A stretch of DNA of 64,000 nucleotides from Bacteroidota bacterium (GTDB lineage Bacteria > Bacteroidota > Bacteroidia > Flavobacteriales > Schleiferiaceae), in NCBI GenBank assembly GCA_024742495.1, contig JANSYJ010000004.1, forward strand, positions 208,690-272,689, written 5' to 3'. Positions within the stretch are counted from its first letter, which is position 1; each line of letters begins with the position of its first letter. Under the pieces are notes generated by a model. That model was not told the DNA's origin and searched no databases. It saw nothing but the letters and a program-made list of their open reading frames with translations. The translations under genes and the position numbers were made by a program. Shown here piece after piece: positions 46,736-54,787 of the stretch.

Positions 46736-47647
46736 TTATTCATTCATAAAGTTAACTATTTCTTTAATGGACTCATCTGTACGTTCTTCCTGAACAAAAT
46801 GACCACAGGCAAATTCTTTTGTTTTTGAGTTTGAAAGCCTCTCTTGCCATTTCTGCAAACTCTCCATGGTAATAAATTCGTCTTCTGTTCCCCATAGAAT
46901 CAGCCATTCTTTAGCTGATAATTCGTCGAGTTGTTCCCATTGTTTTTGATACCAGTTTGATGAACCAAGCAATGCTTTAGCAAGATTGAGCAATGGAATT
47001 CGCGAGCTTTTGTCTGGAAAGGGCTTGATGTACTGTTGATGAACTTCTTTCGAAAGGCCTTTCTTGTTTGCAAAACCCTTTTTCAAAAGTACTTTAGGAG
47101 AGAAATTCATGTTGAGATACAGGAATTTTCCCAGCCAACTGTTTATGGTCTTGTCAATTTTTTGAGCCTCTTTTTTTTGGTCGGTAGCCCAAAGCCAAGA
47201 GTTAAATAGCACCACTTTTTTAATCCTTTCAGAATTTTCAATACCTGCTGCCAATCCTATAGGTCCACCAAAGTCATGAACGACTAAAGTGATATTCTGA
47301 AGGTCTAATTTTCTTATAAATTCACTAAGATTTCGTGAATGCCATTGAGGTGTCCCGGGGATTGAGTCTGGTTTATCTGACAAGCCAAAGCCCAAATGAT
47401 CGATGGCAATACACCGATAATCTTTTGAAAGTTCTTTTATAAAGTCTCTATACAAGAAAGACCATGTTGGAGTGCCGTGGACAAAAAGAATGATCTCCCC
47501 CATTCCTTCATCCACATAATGCATATTTCCTGCTTCTAATTGCAGAAATTTGTTTTCAAATGGATAAAGAGTGCTGTCCACCCAAGATTGGGAAAATGCC
47601 GTTGAATTCATGATGAATAAGATTAAAATGTTAAATACCTGTTTCAT
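46736..47647 (-). CDS. Exported haloalkane-dehalogenase-like alpha/beta hydrolase
   Basis: The 303-residue protein has a signal peptide (MKQVFNILILFIMNSTAFSQ) and a dehalogenase-type alpha/beta fold: oxyanion HGTPTWSFLYR at 57-67, nucleophile Asp125 in VVHDFGGP, and LFNSWLW at 147-153. True haloalkane dehalogenases usually carry Trp right after the nucleophile, but here it is Phe126. The reaction is therefore uncertain, possibly hydrolysis of another substrate. It follows a Crp/Fnr gene on the same strand with an operator-like palindrome in between. Confidence 0.78.
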   Translation of the reverse strand: MKQVFNILILFIMNSTAFSQSWVDSTLYPFENKFLQLEAGNMHYVDEGMGEIILFVHGTPTWSFLYRDFIKELSKDYRCIAIDHLGFGLSDKPDSIPGTPQWHSRNLSEFIRKLDLQNITLVVHDFGGPIGLAAGIENSERIKKVVLFNSWLWATDQKKEAQKIDKTINSWLGKFLYLNMNFSPKVLLKKGFANKKGLSKEVHQQYIKPFPDKSSRIPLLNLAKALLGSSNWYQKQWEQLDELSAKEWLILWGTEDEFITMESLQKWQERLSNSKTKEFACGHFVQEERTDESIKEIVNFMNE

Positions 47648-47661
47648 TGTTTAATTTGAAA

Positions 47662-47705
47662 CAAAGGTCAGGCGACTAATTCATCTGAGTTTTGGTATAA
47701 ACCAA
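47662..47705 (-). promoter_or_regulatory. Palindromic activator site plus promoter box for the hydrolase gene
   Basis: A perfect palindrome TTGGT-ATAA-ACCAA lies at 47692-47705, and the minus strand reads GACCTTTG at 47662-47669, one mismatch from TAnnTTTG. The centre-to-box distance is 36.5 bases, identical to that before the Lnt-like gene. The site is probably bound by the adjacent Crp/Fnr protein as an activator. Confidence 0.65.
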
Positions 47706-47709
47706 GATT

Positions 47710-48270
47710 CTAAATCTTAACCGTATTAAACAGCTTACTGAAGTTAGTTGAGTCGATTCGCAGATAGGAAGCGAGGTCTTTGTTAGCAACTAAACTGAAC
47801 AGGTGTGGACTTCTTTGAGCAAAGGATTTGAATCGTTGATTGATATCAAAAGCCATTAATTCATAGTGGCGTTGCACCATGCCAATTAAAAAGAGCTCAG
47901 TAGCTTTTCTAAACAGGCTTTCGATTTCACGGTGTTCCTTCATCAGTTCTTGGTGCTTCTCAAAAGAAATTCTTAGAAAGGAACTTTCGGTTATGGTCTC
48001 TAAAAAATATTTGGAAGGACTTTGGGTGAGAAAGGATTCTGGAATTCCACTAAAGGATGGAGGATAGGTAAATGCAATGACGTGTTGTTTATCCTCATTT
48101 AGATAATACGACTTTTGAATTCCGTCTAGCACAAAATACATGTATCGCTCCGTTTCGCCCGGAGCGGTCATAATGGTTTTTTTAGGAGCCTTATATTCCC
48201 TCCAATGCGAAATGTACTCCTCAAGAATTTCTTGATTTACCGGATGTATTTTATTTAGAAACTCCTTCAT
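47710..48270 (-). CDS. Crp/Fnr-family regulator
   Basis: The 186-residue protein has a cyclic-nucleotide-binding-like domain (TAPGETERYMYFVLDGIQKSY, VIAFTYPPSFSG) and a C-terminal DNA-binding end (NKDLASYLRIDSTNFSKLF). It lacks iron-sulfur cysteines. The gene for a dehalogenase-like hydrolase follows 62 bases downstream with a palindrome and promoter box in between. The pair forms one regulated unit and probably one cassette. Confidence 0.85.
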   Translation of the reverse strand: MKEFLNKIHPVNQEILEEYISHWREYKAPKKTIMTAPGETERYMYFVLDGIQKSYYLNEDKQHVIAFTYPPSFSGIPESFLTQSPSKYFLETITESSFLRISFEKHQELMKEHREIESLFRKATELFLIGMVQRHYELMAFDINQRFKSFAQRSPHLFSLVANKDLASYLRIDSTNFSKLFNTVKI

Positions 48271-48283
48271 TGTTTTAGCTTGT

Positions 48284-48349
48284 ATACAAGGGTTTGGCGT
48301 TGTGCGCTGTCTCCGAGGTTCATTGCGTATAGGCTCTGTTCTTGTGTAC
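48284..48349 (-). repeat. attC-like repeat
   Basis: The site runs from TACAAGGGTTTGGCG to TTCTTGTGTA and contains CATTGCGTATAG, a string shared with the repeats at 54150 and 62155. The internal pairing is imperfect. It lies 23 bases beyond the stop of the thiol dioxygenase gene. Confidence 0.4.
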
Positions 48350-48372
48350 TTATTCGCTTCAATAGAGCAGGC

Positions 48373-49440
48373 TTATTTGATCTTGGTAGCACTGATGTTT
48401 GAGCCTTTGAAATGGATTGACAGGCCTGCAGGATTATTCTCACCCTTCATTTCAAATTCGCATCGGACTTCCTGACCTTCGATCCAAAACTTGCTTTGTT
48501 CATAAGGTAGAAGATTCATTCTCCTTCCAGACCCTTCCAAACTTTTTGTGCGCTCCAGAATCAGATTCTGGCCTGATAACTCAATCTTTATAAAACTTTC
48601 ATCATTGATTTTGTACAAACCAACATAGCGCGACAACACGTCTGTTCCAAGTAAAATGGTGTCCACTTGGCTAAGTCCCTCCTTTGCATACTCCGCTTCG
48701 AATATCTTTTCACGTCCTTCATAGTAGTCGTCTTCATTAACCGTATACCAAATAGTCTTCGTGTCTCTCCCATAGGCTGGGGTGAATACATCTATTAATT
48801 GCGTGAAGTCATTTGGCATGATGGAATGGATGTTCCCTTCATCGGCAGTTAGAATACTAACATCGCCTCTTGATACATTCGTGTTACTGGTTTCTCTAAT
48901 TGTAACTTTTTGCATTATCTCCTTTCGTCCATTGCTTACAACTTCTCGTGTTTCGGGGAGCAGTTCCTCTATGGAGTAATTCTTGGCTAGAGCATTTCCA
49001 GATACTACATTAATCACGCCCGTCATATCAGGGTGATCGTGATGTGAGATATACTCCCCCTTCTCGAATTGAAATAAGCCCACTTGAAAATCTATTTCCT
49101 TATGCAAGCCCGTCGCTTCAAACATGTTGGGGTTTCGATTTTCATAGGAATCCATTGCCTTTCTAACCTTCTCGAACTCCGGAAAATTGCATTGCAGAAG
49201 TAATTGCTTAACCTGTTGAGTATATACGTTTTGATCCCATGGAAATTCGTGTTGGGTTTTTGCTATTTGACTTAGTTTCTCTAAAAAAGCATCCCAATTA
49301 AGCTCAGTATTCGCATTCCATTTCCCTAAATGGGCATTGGCTTTTTGGGCATAGGCTGATATCGAATTAAGCTGTAAGGCAATGCCAGCAAAACCTAATG
49401 CGCTAAGCTTAATGAATTCTCTTCGCTTAAAATCGTTCAT
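48373..49440 (-). CDS. Tat-exported cysteamine/cysteine dioxygenase-like protein
   Basis: The 355-residue protein has a twin-arginine leader (KRREFIKLSALGFAG), a PCO/ADO-type cupin with the iron ligands HxH (His134, His136 in HHDHPDMTGV) and His205 (NIHSIMPNDFTQLIDV), and a C-terminal lipocalin-like module (about 268-355; RYVGLYKINDESFIKI) that resembles DUF3471. PCO/ADO enzymes oxidise thiols of cysteamine or N-terminal cysteine with O2. Export through Tat after iron loading would put the reaction in the periplasm, which is unusual for the family (inference). Confidence 0.8.
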   Translation of the reverse strand: MNDFKRREFIKLSALGFAGIALQLNSISAYAQKANAHLGKWNANTELNWDAFLEKLSQIAKTQHEFPWDQNVYTQQVKQLLLQCNFPEFEKVRKAMDSYENRNPNMFEATGLHKEIDFQVGLFQFEKGEYISHHDHPDMTGVINVVSGNALAKNYSIEELLPETREVVSNGRKEIMQKVTIRETSNTNVSRGDVSILTADEGNIHSIMPNDFTQLIDVFTPAYGRDTKTIWYTVNEDDYYEGREKIFEAEYAKEGLSQVDTILLGTDVLSRYVGLYKINDESFIKIELSGQNLILERTKSLEGSGRRMNLLPYEQSKFWIEGQEVRCEFEMKGENNPAGLSIHFKGSNISATKIK

Positions 49441-49520
49441 TTTTTAGGCTATTGGTTTAAATATAGAAAGCGTTTAAGCTGAACTGCCTTTTAATCCGAT
49501 TTAGGTGTTTTTGTGAACAG

Positions 49521-49883
49521 CTATTCTATTATTAATTTAACTCTCGTTTGCCCTTCCTCATCCACGTAATCTTGATTAAATGCTCTTTTACCAATTAAGG
49601 ATTTAAGGTTTTGGATATCATCTAATTCCCCTCCAAAAATAAACCTAGTTTCATTTTCATTCTTGGGCTCGAGAAACTCTTCCACATGTACATAAAATTT
49701 ATCCAATACGTCTTCCAATGGATATTGGCTATTCTCCCCCTCCTCAACTACCATAGTCATTGCAATTCTGTGAGTGGCAAACCCTCCATCATCATTCAAA
49801 TCATTATAAATCCCGTCTTCAATCATTTCGTAGTTAGAAGAATCTTTAAATTTATCAATTTCAATAATCTCAAAGTTTTTCAT
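49521..49883 (-). CDS. Hypothetical acidic protein
   Basis: The 120-residue protein is acidic with no signal or membrane segment (MKNFEIIEIDKFKDSS..., VEEGENSQYPLEDVLDKFYV, VKLIIE end). I recognise no family. An ATG at 49904 gives seven more residues, but that region overlaps the AACGG end of an adjacent repeat, so 49883 is preferred. The gene is probably cassette cargo. Confidence 0.5.
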   Translation of the reverse strand: MKNFEIIEIDKFKDSSNYEMIEDGIYNDLNDDGGFATHRIAMTMVVEEGENSQYPLEDVLDKFYVHVEEFLEPKNENETRFIFGGELDDIQNLKSLIGKRAFNQDYVDEEGQTRVKLIIE

Positions 49884-49902
49884 GTTCTGATTTTTTTTGG
49901 CC

Positions 49903-50030
49903 ATAACGGCCCTGGCTATGATAAGTGCCGGATTTTGAAACCGAATCCTTTTCCGCCAGACCGAATGATATTTAGTTGCAATATCTTCATTTTTACCCTT
50001 CAGCCCGCATTTACTAGAGACGATTTTGGC
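49903..50030 (-). repeat. attC-like repeat, weak
   Basis: The site starts ATAACGG, as in the stronger repeats. It has partly complementary arms CTATGATAAGTGCCGG (49916-49931) and CCCGCATTTACTAGAG (50004-50019), 11 of 16 positions paired plus 2 G-T pairs. It ends 16 bases short of the stop of the lipoprotein gene at 50047. The second end lacks a clear GTTG box. Confidence 0.35.
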
Positions 50031-50046
50031 AAATGGTTTTTCTATT

Positions 50047-50778
50047 TTACATTTTCAAGTAGAAGTAAAAGTCTGGTTTAATAAAGTCTCTTTCCGAAAC
50101 TTCATTCTCTCGCTTCCAAAAGTTTATTGAAGTTATAATTTTGTCATCCGTCAGTAGGCGAATAGTGTAGTTTGAACTTCCTTTTTCTGTCTCGAGGACG
50201 ACTTGAGCTTCAATGTGAAATTCAGCTATATTAGCGTACTTTCTTTTTTCAATGTTGACTATTTCCACACCTTGAACTTCTCCTTTGTCTTCCTTTATTC
50301 TCTTGACTTTGTCGCCAATAAGGTCTAATTCAGGAATGCTACTTGCAGCTTGGTAAAAGCTTTTGATTGAGTCAAACCTGTTCTTGAGAAGTAGCTTAAG
50401 TACAGTAGAAACAAGCTCTTTATCAGCATTCTTAGGTTCTATAAATTCCATTGACCACTGCTTACCTTGTCTGTTCCCTTTTTGATCAAATTGCTGTGAG
50501 AGTATTTTTTCTCCATTTTGGAACTCTAAGATTTGAATTGTGTCAGAGTTTAGGTTTAACCAATAACACATTCCCTCTGGCTTTCCGTTTTTGACATTCC
50601 CATAAAACCCCTTTCCATCTTCTTGCCCTTTCAGCTTGCCTGTGAAGAGTTTTTCCCGTGAAGAGTCGTAGATGGTCATTGAGTTTGTTTCAAGCCAAAT
50701 TTCTTCGTTAAATGTTGTTTCTTGACCACAAGCGGATAAAGTCAAACCGAGTAATACAATAAATAGAATTTTCGTCAT
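50047..50778 (-). CDS. Hypothetical lipoprotein with MORN-like segment
   Basis: The 243-residue protein has a lipoprotein leader (MTKILFIVLLGLTLSACGQ), a segment with GKGFYGNVKNGKPEGMCYW that resembles a MORN repeat, and a C-terminal NTF2-like half (SFYQAASSIPELDLIG, EVQGVEIVNIEKR). Function unknown. Probably cassette cargo. Confidence 0.55.
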   Translation of the reverse strand: MTKILFIVLLGLTLSACGQETTFNEEIWLETNSMTIYDSSREKLFTGKLKGQEDGKGFYGNVKNGKPEGMCYWLNLNSDTIQILEFQNGEKILSQQFDQKGNRQGKQWSMEFIEPKNADKELVSTVLKLLLKNRFDSIKSFYQAASSIPELDLIGDKVKRIKEDKGEVQGVEIVNIEKRKYANIAEFHIEAQVVLETEKGSSNYTIRLLTDDKIITSINFWKRENEVSERDFIKPDFYFYLKM

Positions 50779-50872
50779 TTCAAATGGTTGTTAGGACACA
50801 TCCTTTGCACAAGCTATAGAATAGGGTTTACACTATATTCGTTTCTAACCTTACTGATTGTTCTTTGCTTCT

Positions 50873-51169
50873 CTATTTGTTTTCATTCAAGTTTCTAAAA
50901 ATACATTTCAATGAAATACCCGCCATATTTCGTTTCCCAATTTCCAGAGCCCCGATGTATTTTCCTTGCAAAGATGCAGATACATACACCCATTTGTAAG
51001 AGTCCCATCTTACTGATCCATTTCTGGTTACTTTCAAGACTTTCAGTTTTGAGTCGTAATCAAAGTTCGGTATTCTTTCAGGAAAAGGAAGGGTAGAAAA
51101 TTCATGTACTGAAGCTGGCGTTTGCATCTCCAGAGCTTCGTGGGGTCTTACATGATTACTCCTTTGCAA
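50873..51169 (-). pseudogene. C-terminal remnant of an IS481/IS3-type integrase-core transposase
   Basis: The 98 codons begin with NHVRPHEALEMQTPASVHEF, the classic end of an rve integrase core (the last catalytic Glu sits in HEAL). Then come YDSKLKVLKVTRNGSVRWDSYKWVYVSASLQGKYIG. The N-terminal two thirds are missing, and the first codon is a TTG with a stop a few codons upstream. The last 20 codons look frameshifted. It is a decayed insertion-sequence scrap between cassette genes. Confidence 0.7.
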
Positions 51170-51279
51170 AGTGATTTAATCGCCTCCGTTGAGCCCCTGA
51201 ATAGTATGCCGCACGTTTGGCACAAGCTTCTCAGCTCGCTCAAATAGCGATAGGATAAATGAGTCTGACTGTTTCAAGT

Positions 51280-51762
51280 CTAATTTTTATTATGAGAATC
51301 GTAAACCTTACCGCTTATTTTCCATTCTCCATCCTTTTTAAATAATAAAAAGAAATCAGTAAATCGGAATCCATTCCAATCATAAAACTCAACTTTTGCA
51401 GCTGCTGCTGGTCCAGAAATATCAATCCAGGCAATATGATATTTGACGTTTTCTGAAGGTCCTCCTTCACTTACTGCACCACCAAATTCATCGGCAGTCA
51501 TATTATAGACCTGACCTTCTATTGAACCAATTATATGTGCGTGGCCATAAAATGCAGACCGGCTTAATTTCCCATCTCCGGATTTAGCACTATTGATATA
51601 AGGTTCAAGGGCTGCTGCAACATCTTTGTAGTCATTAAAACTCTGTAATTCTTTGTTTTCGCTGTCCATTTTTTTTGTCTTTAAATTATTGTTCGTTTCT
51701 GATTGTGCATTGAAGGTAAAAGCGAATAAGCCTATCGTTAAAATGCTTAGTACTTTTTTCAT
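51280..51762 (-). CDS. Exported lumazine-binding-like NTF2-fold protein
   Basis: The 160-residue protein has a signal peptide (MKKVLSILTIGLFAFTFNAQ) and an NTF2-like domain matching the putative lumazine-binding family (YINSAKSGDGKLSRSAFYGHA, MTADEFGGAV, FTDFFLLFKKDGEWKISGKVY). Substrate unknown. The ATG at 51762 lies 27 bases after a perfect promoter box, and it follows an AraC gene on the same strand. Confidence 0.75.
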   Translation of the reverse strand: MKKVLSILTIGLFAFTFNAQSETNNNLKTKKMDSENKELQSFNDYKDVAAALEPYINSAKSGDGKLSRSAFYGHAHIIGSIEGQVYNMTADEFGGAVSEGGPSENVKYHIAWIDISGPAAAAKVEFYDWNGFRFTDFFLLFKKDGEWKISGKVYDSHNKN

Positions 51763-51789
51763 TTCTGTACCTATTAAAGTAATACAGCT

Positions 51790-51797
51790 CAAAAGTA
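51790..51797 (-). promoter_or_regulatory. Promoter -7 box (TACTTTTG)
   Basis: This is an exact TAnnTTTG match on the minus strand, just upstream of the lumazine-binding-like gene. It lies within the longer frame from 51792, which supports the shorter ATG start. Confidence 0.5.
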
Positions 51798-51852
51798 GTT
51801 TTGGGTTTTCGCGCTTAAATGCAGAATTCGACCAATAATATGGACAAATAGG

Positions 51853-52695
51853 TCACTTGGTCTGTTGCAATCGAAATTCGGAGGGTGAAAGACCTACTCG
51901 TTTCTTAAATACTCTAGTAAAATACAGTGGGTCATTAAAGCCTGTCTCGTAAGCAATATCACTAATATTTAGTTCGCTTAATCGGAGCAGCTCCTGAGCT
52001 TTAATTATTTTTTTAGTACTTATATAGTTGTTAGGACTATCATTATAAAAGTTTCTAAAAGCTCTTTTAAATGAGGAAAGGCTCATATTACAAAGCTTAG
52101 CCAGGTCATTAACCGTTAGATTGGAATAGGTATGCAGAGCAATCACTTCATTCAGCAATATTGATTTGGTGCTGTATAAATCTGTAATTAATTCTTGTAC
52201 TGAACTGACATAATTAGTTTGAATAAGTAATAACATTAGCTCCTTAATTTTCAGCTCGAGCAAGTCATTGTTTACGAAGGTTGGGTTGTCGAAATAAAAC
52301 TCTAATGAGTCAACAAATTGTGTAATCAAATCATTGGAAGAAACCTTAAGACTTTGGGTACGTTGGCTTCGTGTTACAATCGCAGTTGGTATTTCGTCTT
52401 TATAAATTTCTTTAAGTAATTCTGGGAAGAGATGAATTACTATAGTTTCCAATTCTTCATTTTGGTTTTTCTGCAGTATTTCAAGAAAGTTACTTCCACA
52501 TTTCAGTAATACGGCTTCTTTTGCTTTTACATCAGTATTATGTTCACTTGATAGTAATTTGGTGTTGCCATTCTTAAAATAGATAAAACAACCTCTATTT
52601 TGAAAATGGGCCTCATACTTTAAGGGGGAGCTGACCTTCATTTTTTCAATGATGGTAAACTCTTTGTACTTAAAATAGGTGTGGTGTTGAGTCAA
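51853..52695 (-). CDS. AraC-family transcriptional regulator
   Basis: The protein of about 280 residues has an N-terminal ligand-binding half and a C-terminal AraC DNA-binding domain (about 180-277) with LAKLCNMSLSSFKRAFRNF and the signature ISDIAYETGFNDPLYFTRVFKKRVG. The start is a TTG at 52695. An in-frame ATG at 52641 would remove 18 residues that look coding. Its likely target is the exported lumazine-binding-like gene immediately downstream. Confidence 0.85.
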   Translation of the reverse strand: MTQHHTYFKYKEFTIIEKMKVSSPLKYEAHFQNRGCFIYFKNGNTKLLSSEHNTDVKAKEAVLLKCGSNFLEILQKNQNEELETIVIHLFPELLKEIYKDEIPTAIVTRSQRTQSLKVSSNDLITQFVDSLEFYFDNPTFVNNDLLELKIKELMLLLIQTNYVSSVQELITDLYSTKSILLNEVIALHTYSNLTVNDLAKLCNMSLSSFKRAFRNFYNDSPNNYISTKKIIKAQELLRLSELNISDIAYETGFNDPLYFTRVFKKRVGLSPSEFRLQQTK

Positions 52696-52755
52696 AATTT
52701 TGTTTTGTCAATGAAGCTAGAATTTCTAAATGTATGCAACGGCTGGAGTATGCAC

Positions 52756-52886
52756 GTTAACGGTCTGTATATGAAAAGTAAGCGGTTTCAAAGCACTGAA
52801 CTTTCAGTTAAGCACGAAGTTTGACACGAGCCAAAAGCTCTAATTTTACTACTGTTTCGCCTATTTTTTATATACATTGTTGTGTG
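52756..52886 (-). repeat. attC-like repeat, long form
   Basis: The arms TGTATATGAAAAGTAAGCG (52766-52784) and CGCCTATTTTTTATATACA (52858-52876) pair at 16 of 19 positions plus 2 G-T pairs. The ends carry GTTAACGG and TTGTTGTGTG. The site begins 12 bases beyond the stop of the SUFU gene. Its length of about 130 bases is within the usual attC range. Confidence 0.55.
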
Positions 52887-52897
52887 TAGCCTTTTTT

Positions 52898-53560
52898 TTA
52901 AATTACAGGACTTCTATCCAAATCGCTATATGGATAAATTCCTTTTTCTTTTAACATTTTAAATAATTCATCACTCCCATTCTGTCTTGCATAGTCCATT
53001 TCGCTTCTGAATATTTGCATACACAGTAACAAATGGTGTTCTCTATCACCAATTTTAAATTTCTTTCCGTCAGGTTCGTATAAGTCAAAAACTAAACAAG
53101 TATTTTCTTCATTTTCGCCATTTGGAACTTCAATCGTCTCTTTAGGATTCAGGACAGCCTGTGAAGAAAATATTCCAATTGCAGTTAAAAATCCACAGGC
53201 TTTTCTTTCTATCAAATTGAATGGCGTTTGAGTTTCTTCGTTCGTGTTATAATCGTATTTCGTAAAAGCAACTAATTCATAAGTTCCGATTCGATTTTTC
53301 ATAGGTCCATTACCGTCTGGGTCTAACAATTCCATTGTCGCAAATCCAGTTCCTTTTATGTGATTGGGGAAGTAGTACATATCCACTGCTCCACCGACAG
53401 CAAAAGGGATTATTGCGTGTCCAACAAGATTGTGCATTTTACCAAGCACATTTTCAAGTCCTTCGGATTTTAATTGATAATCCTTTTCGTGTTCTCCTTC
53501 TGTAAATTCTTTTTCAATTGGCGATTTCTTTTTGCCAAATAATCTTTTTAAGAATCCCAT
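52898..53560 (-). CDS. Suppressor-of-fused (SUFU) domain protein
   Basis: The 220-residue protein has the SUFU-domain layout: NLVGHAIIPFAVGGAVDMYYFPNH, FATMELLDPDG and NRIGTYELVAFTKYD, ending HHLLLCMQIFRSEMDYARQNG. No signal peptide or membrane segment is seen. In bacteria these domains often appear as immunity proteins or in defence/toxin loci, but no toxin is adjacent, so the role is open. It sits alone between two attC-like repeats, a clean one-gene cassette. Confidence 0.75.
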   Translation of the reverse strand: MGFLKRLFGKKKSPIEKEFTEGEHEKDYQLKSEGLENVLGKMHNLVGHAIIPFAVGGAVDMYYFPNHIKGTGFATMELLDPDGNGPMKNRIGTYELVAFTKYDYNTNEETQTPFNLIERKACGFLTAIGIFSSQAVLNPKETIEVPNGENEENTCLVFDLYEPDGKKFKIGDREHHLLLCMQIFRSEMDYARQNGSDELFKMLKEKGIYPYSDLDRSPVI

Positions 53561-53588
53561 ATTCTATTTCAGTTCATCTTTTAGGTTA

Positions 53589-53659
53589 CACACAACGGTT
53601 GGTGCAAATGCAGTATTGAAGCGTAGCGTAAATATTGACATTTTCACATTGTTGTAGAG
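53589..53659 (-). repeat. attC-like repeat
   Basis: The ends are CACAACGG and TTGTTGTAG. The arms GTGCAAATGCAGTATT (53602-53617) and AATATTGACATTTTCAC (53631-53647) form an imperfect hairpin with unpaired bases. It lies between the start of the SUFU gene and the stop of the gene at 53676. Confidence 0.55.
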
Positions 53660-53675
53660 CGTTTTCAGTTCGACT

Positions 53676-54140
53676 TTAATTAAGTTCAATTACTCCCGTA
53701 CCGAACCCCTCAGTAATTCCCATCAAAATTACTAATCCTTTATAGTATTCTATTTCAAACATATTCCCTCCATATTGAAAACTTTCAACCTTTTCATTTT
53801 CTACTTTCTCCTTAATTCTTTTCAAAAGCACACTTAGTTCATAGCCTTCCGATTGTTTGAATAAATCAGGATCAATCGGAAGAGGAGTTCTCGCTTTACT
53901 ATATAAGTCTACTCTTCGCATCAATTCAATCAAAAAACCACATACTTCACTCTCTTTTAGTTTCACCCTTTTAACCTCATCCAATCCATTGAATTCAATA
54001 ACAAGTCCGTATTTATCAGGACTGTCAACAAAAATATCATTCAATTCATTACTTAATTTAAGTTTTGATCCGTAATAATCTATCACGTACCCAAATCGTT
54101 CACTAAGAATTCTGATATGTTTTTTTAGTTGATGATTCAT
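53676..54140 (-). CDS. Hypothetical cytoplasmic protein
   Basis: The 154-residue protein has no signal or membrane segment. It starts MNHQLKKHIRILSERFG, is moderately charged with several LKESEVCGFLIEL-type helices, and ends ITEGFGTGVIELN. I recognise no family. It stands alone between attC-like repeats at 53589 and 54150, so it is probably cassette cargo. Confidence 0.5.
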   Translation of the reverse strand: MNHQLKKHIRILSERFGYVIDYYGSKLKLSNELNDIFVDSPDKYGLVIEFNGLDEVKRVKLKESEVCGFLIELMRRVDLYSKARTPLPIDPDLFKQSEGYELSVLLKRIKEKVENEKVESFQYGGNMFEIEYYKGLVILMGITEGFGTGVIELN

Positions 54141-54149
54141 ATTAATGCT

Positions 54150-54209
54150 CTACAACGGTTTGGGTATGGTGCGTGTCCCGCAGGGCATTGCGTATAGTTG
54201 TTGTTGTAT
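54150..54209 (-). repeat. attC-like repeat
   Basis: This site shares GTCCCGCAGGGCATTGCG with the repeat at 62155 and also has CTACAACGG at one end and TTGTTGTTGTATG at the other. The two copies are the closest pair in the array, and the central CCCGCAGGG is a small palindrome. The stretch from 54210 to 54330 holds nothing further that I can name. Confidence 0.55.
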
Positions 54210-54330
54210 GCCCGTGCTTTTTCATTTTCTTTTCTGTCAGCGTTGGGGCAGCCATACTCTTTGGCAAGTTTTGGCTTTGTGTGGTGGTTCGAGCGACTTG
54301 CCAATGTGTATGGTTGCTAGGGTAGGTCTC

Positions 54331-54675
54331 TTAATGTTCAATCCCTGCCTCATCAATAAGATATAGTCCATAGTTTCGGATAGTTTCAATAATTGGAATG
54401 CAGGTTTTGCCTTTATCGGTCATTGAGTATTCAACCTTTGGTGGAACAACAGGATAGACTTCTCGGTGAATAAATCCCTCATCTTCAAGCTCTCTTAATT
54501 GCGTGGTTAGCATCTTGTCAGTGATATGCGGTATATCCTTTTTCAATTCACCGTAACGCATCACATTATCTTTTAACCTCCATAGGATTGGCATCTTCCA
54601 TGTGCCACCTATTCGATCCATTGCAAACTCTACTGGGTTATAATAGAGCTTTCCTTTATACATAAATTCAGGCAT
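54331..54675 (-). CDS. HxlR-family transcriptional regulator
   Basis: The 114-residue winged-helix protein has the HxlR pattern with FAMDRIGGTWKMPILWRLKD near the start, then HITDKMLTTQLRELEDEGFIHREVYP in the recognition helix and wing. It lacks the usual N-terminal cysteine. It is transcribed divergently from a plus-strand operon, with palindromic sequences between them, so it probably represses that operon and itself. Confidence 0.88.
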   Translation of the reverse strand: MPEFMYKGKLYYNPVEFAMDRIGGTWKMPILWRLKDNVMRYGELKKDIPHITDKMLTTQLRELEDEGFIHREVYPVVPPKVEYSMTDKGKTCIPIIETIRNYGLYLIDEAGIEH

Positions 54676-54693
54676 AACTATTTGATTATCATA

Positions 54694-54749
54694 ATACTTT
54701 CTAAAAAGTTAGTATCATACAAAAGGGTAAGTATATTGTCAAATATACT
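54694..54749. promoter_or_regulatory. Operator region of the HxlR-controlled operon
   Basis: Two palindromic elements lie between the divergent HxlR and DJ-1-like genes. One is an imperfect 22-base repeat at 54694-54715 with ATACT and AGTAT ends. The other is a perfect AGTATAT-N6-ATATACT at 54730-54749. GTATCATAC at 54712-54720 gives a third short match. They flank the expected plus-strand promoter, where a CAAATTTG (one mismatch from the box) sits just after. Confidence 0.5.
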
Positions 54750-54787
54750 ATATAGGTTCAAATTTGTGTAACAAAAAGAAAAAAAAC

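Noticed and set aside
49686..50081. Plus-strand 131-codon frame
   Set aside because: It overlaps a minus-strand gene and an attC-like repeat and has odd composition.
50779..50872. Possible attC site between the lipoprotein gene and the transposase remnant
   Set aside because: GGTTGTTAGG and TTCTAACC are partly complementary, but the arms do not pair convincingly and the AACG end is missing.
51181..51260. Possible attC site before the lumazine-binding-like gene
   Set aside because: It holds only a five-base stem (TCGCT/AGCGA) and no AAC...GTT ends, unlike the other repeats.
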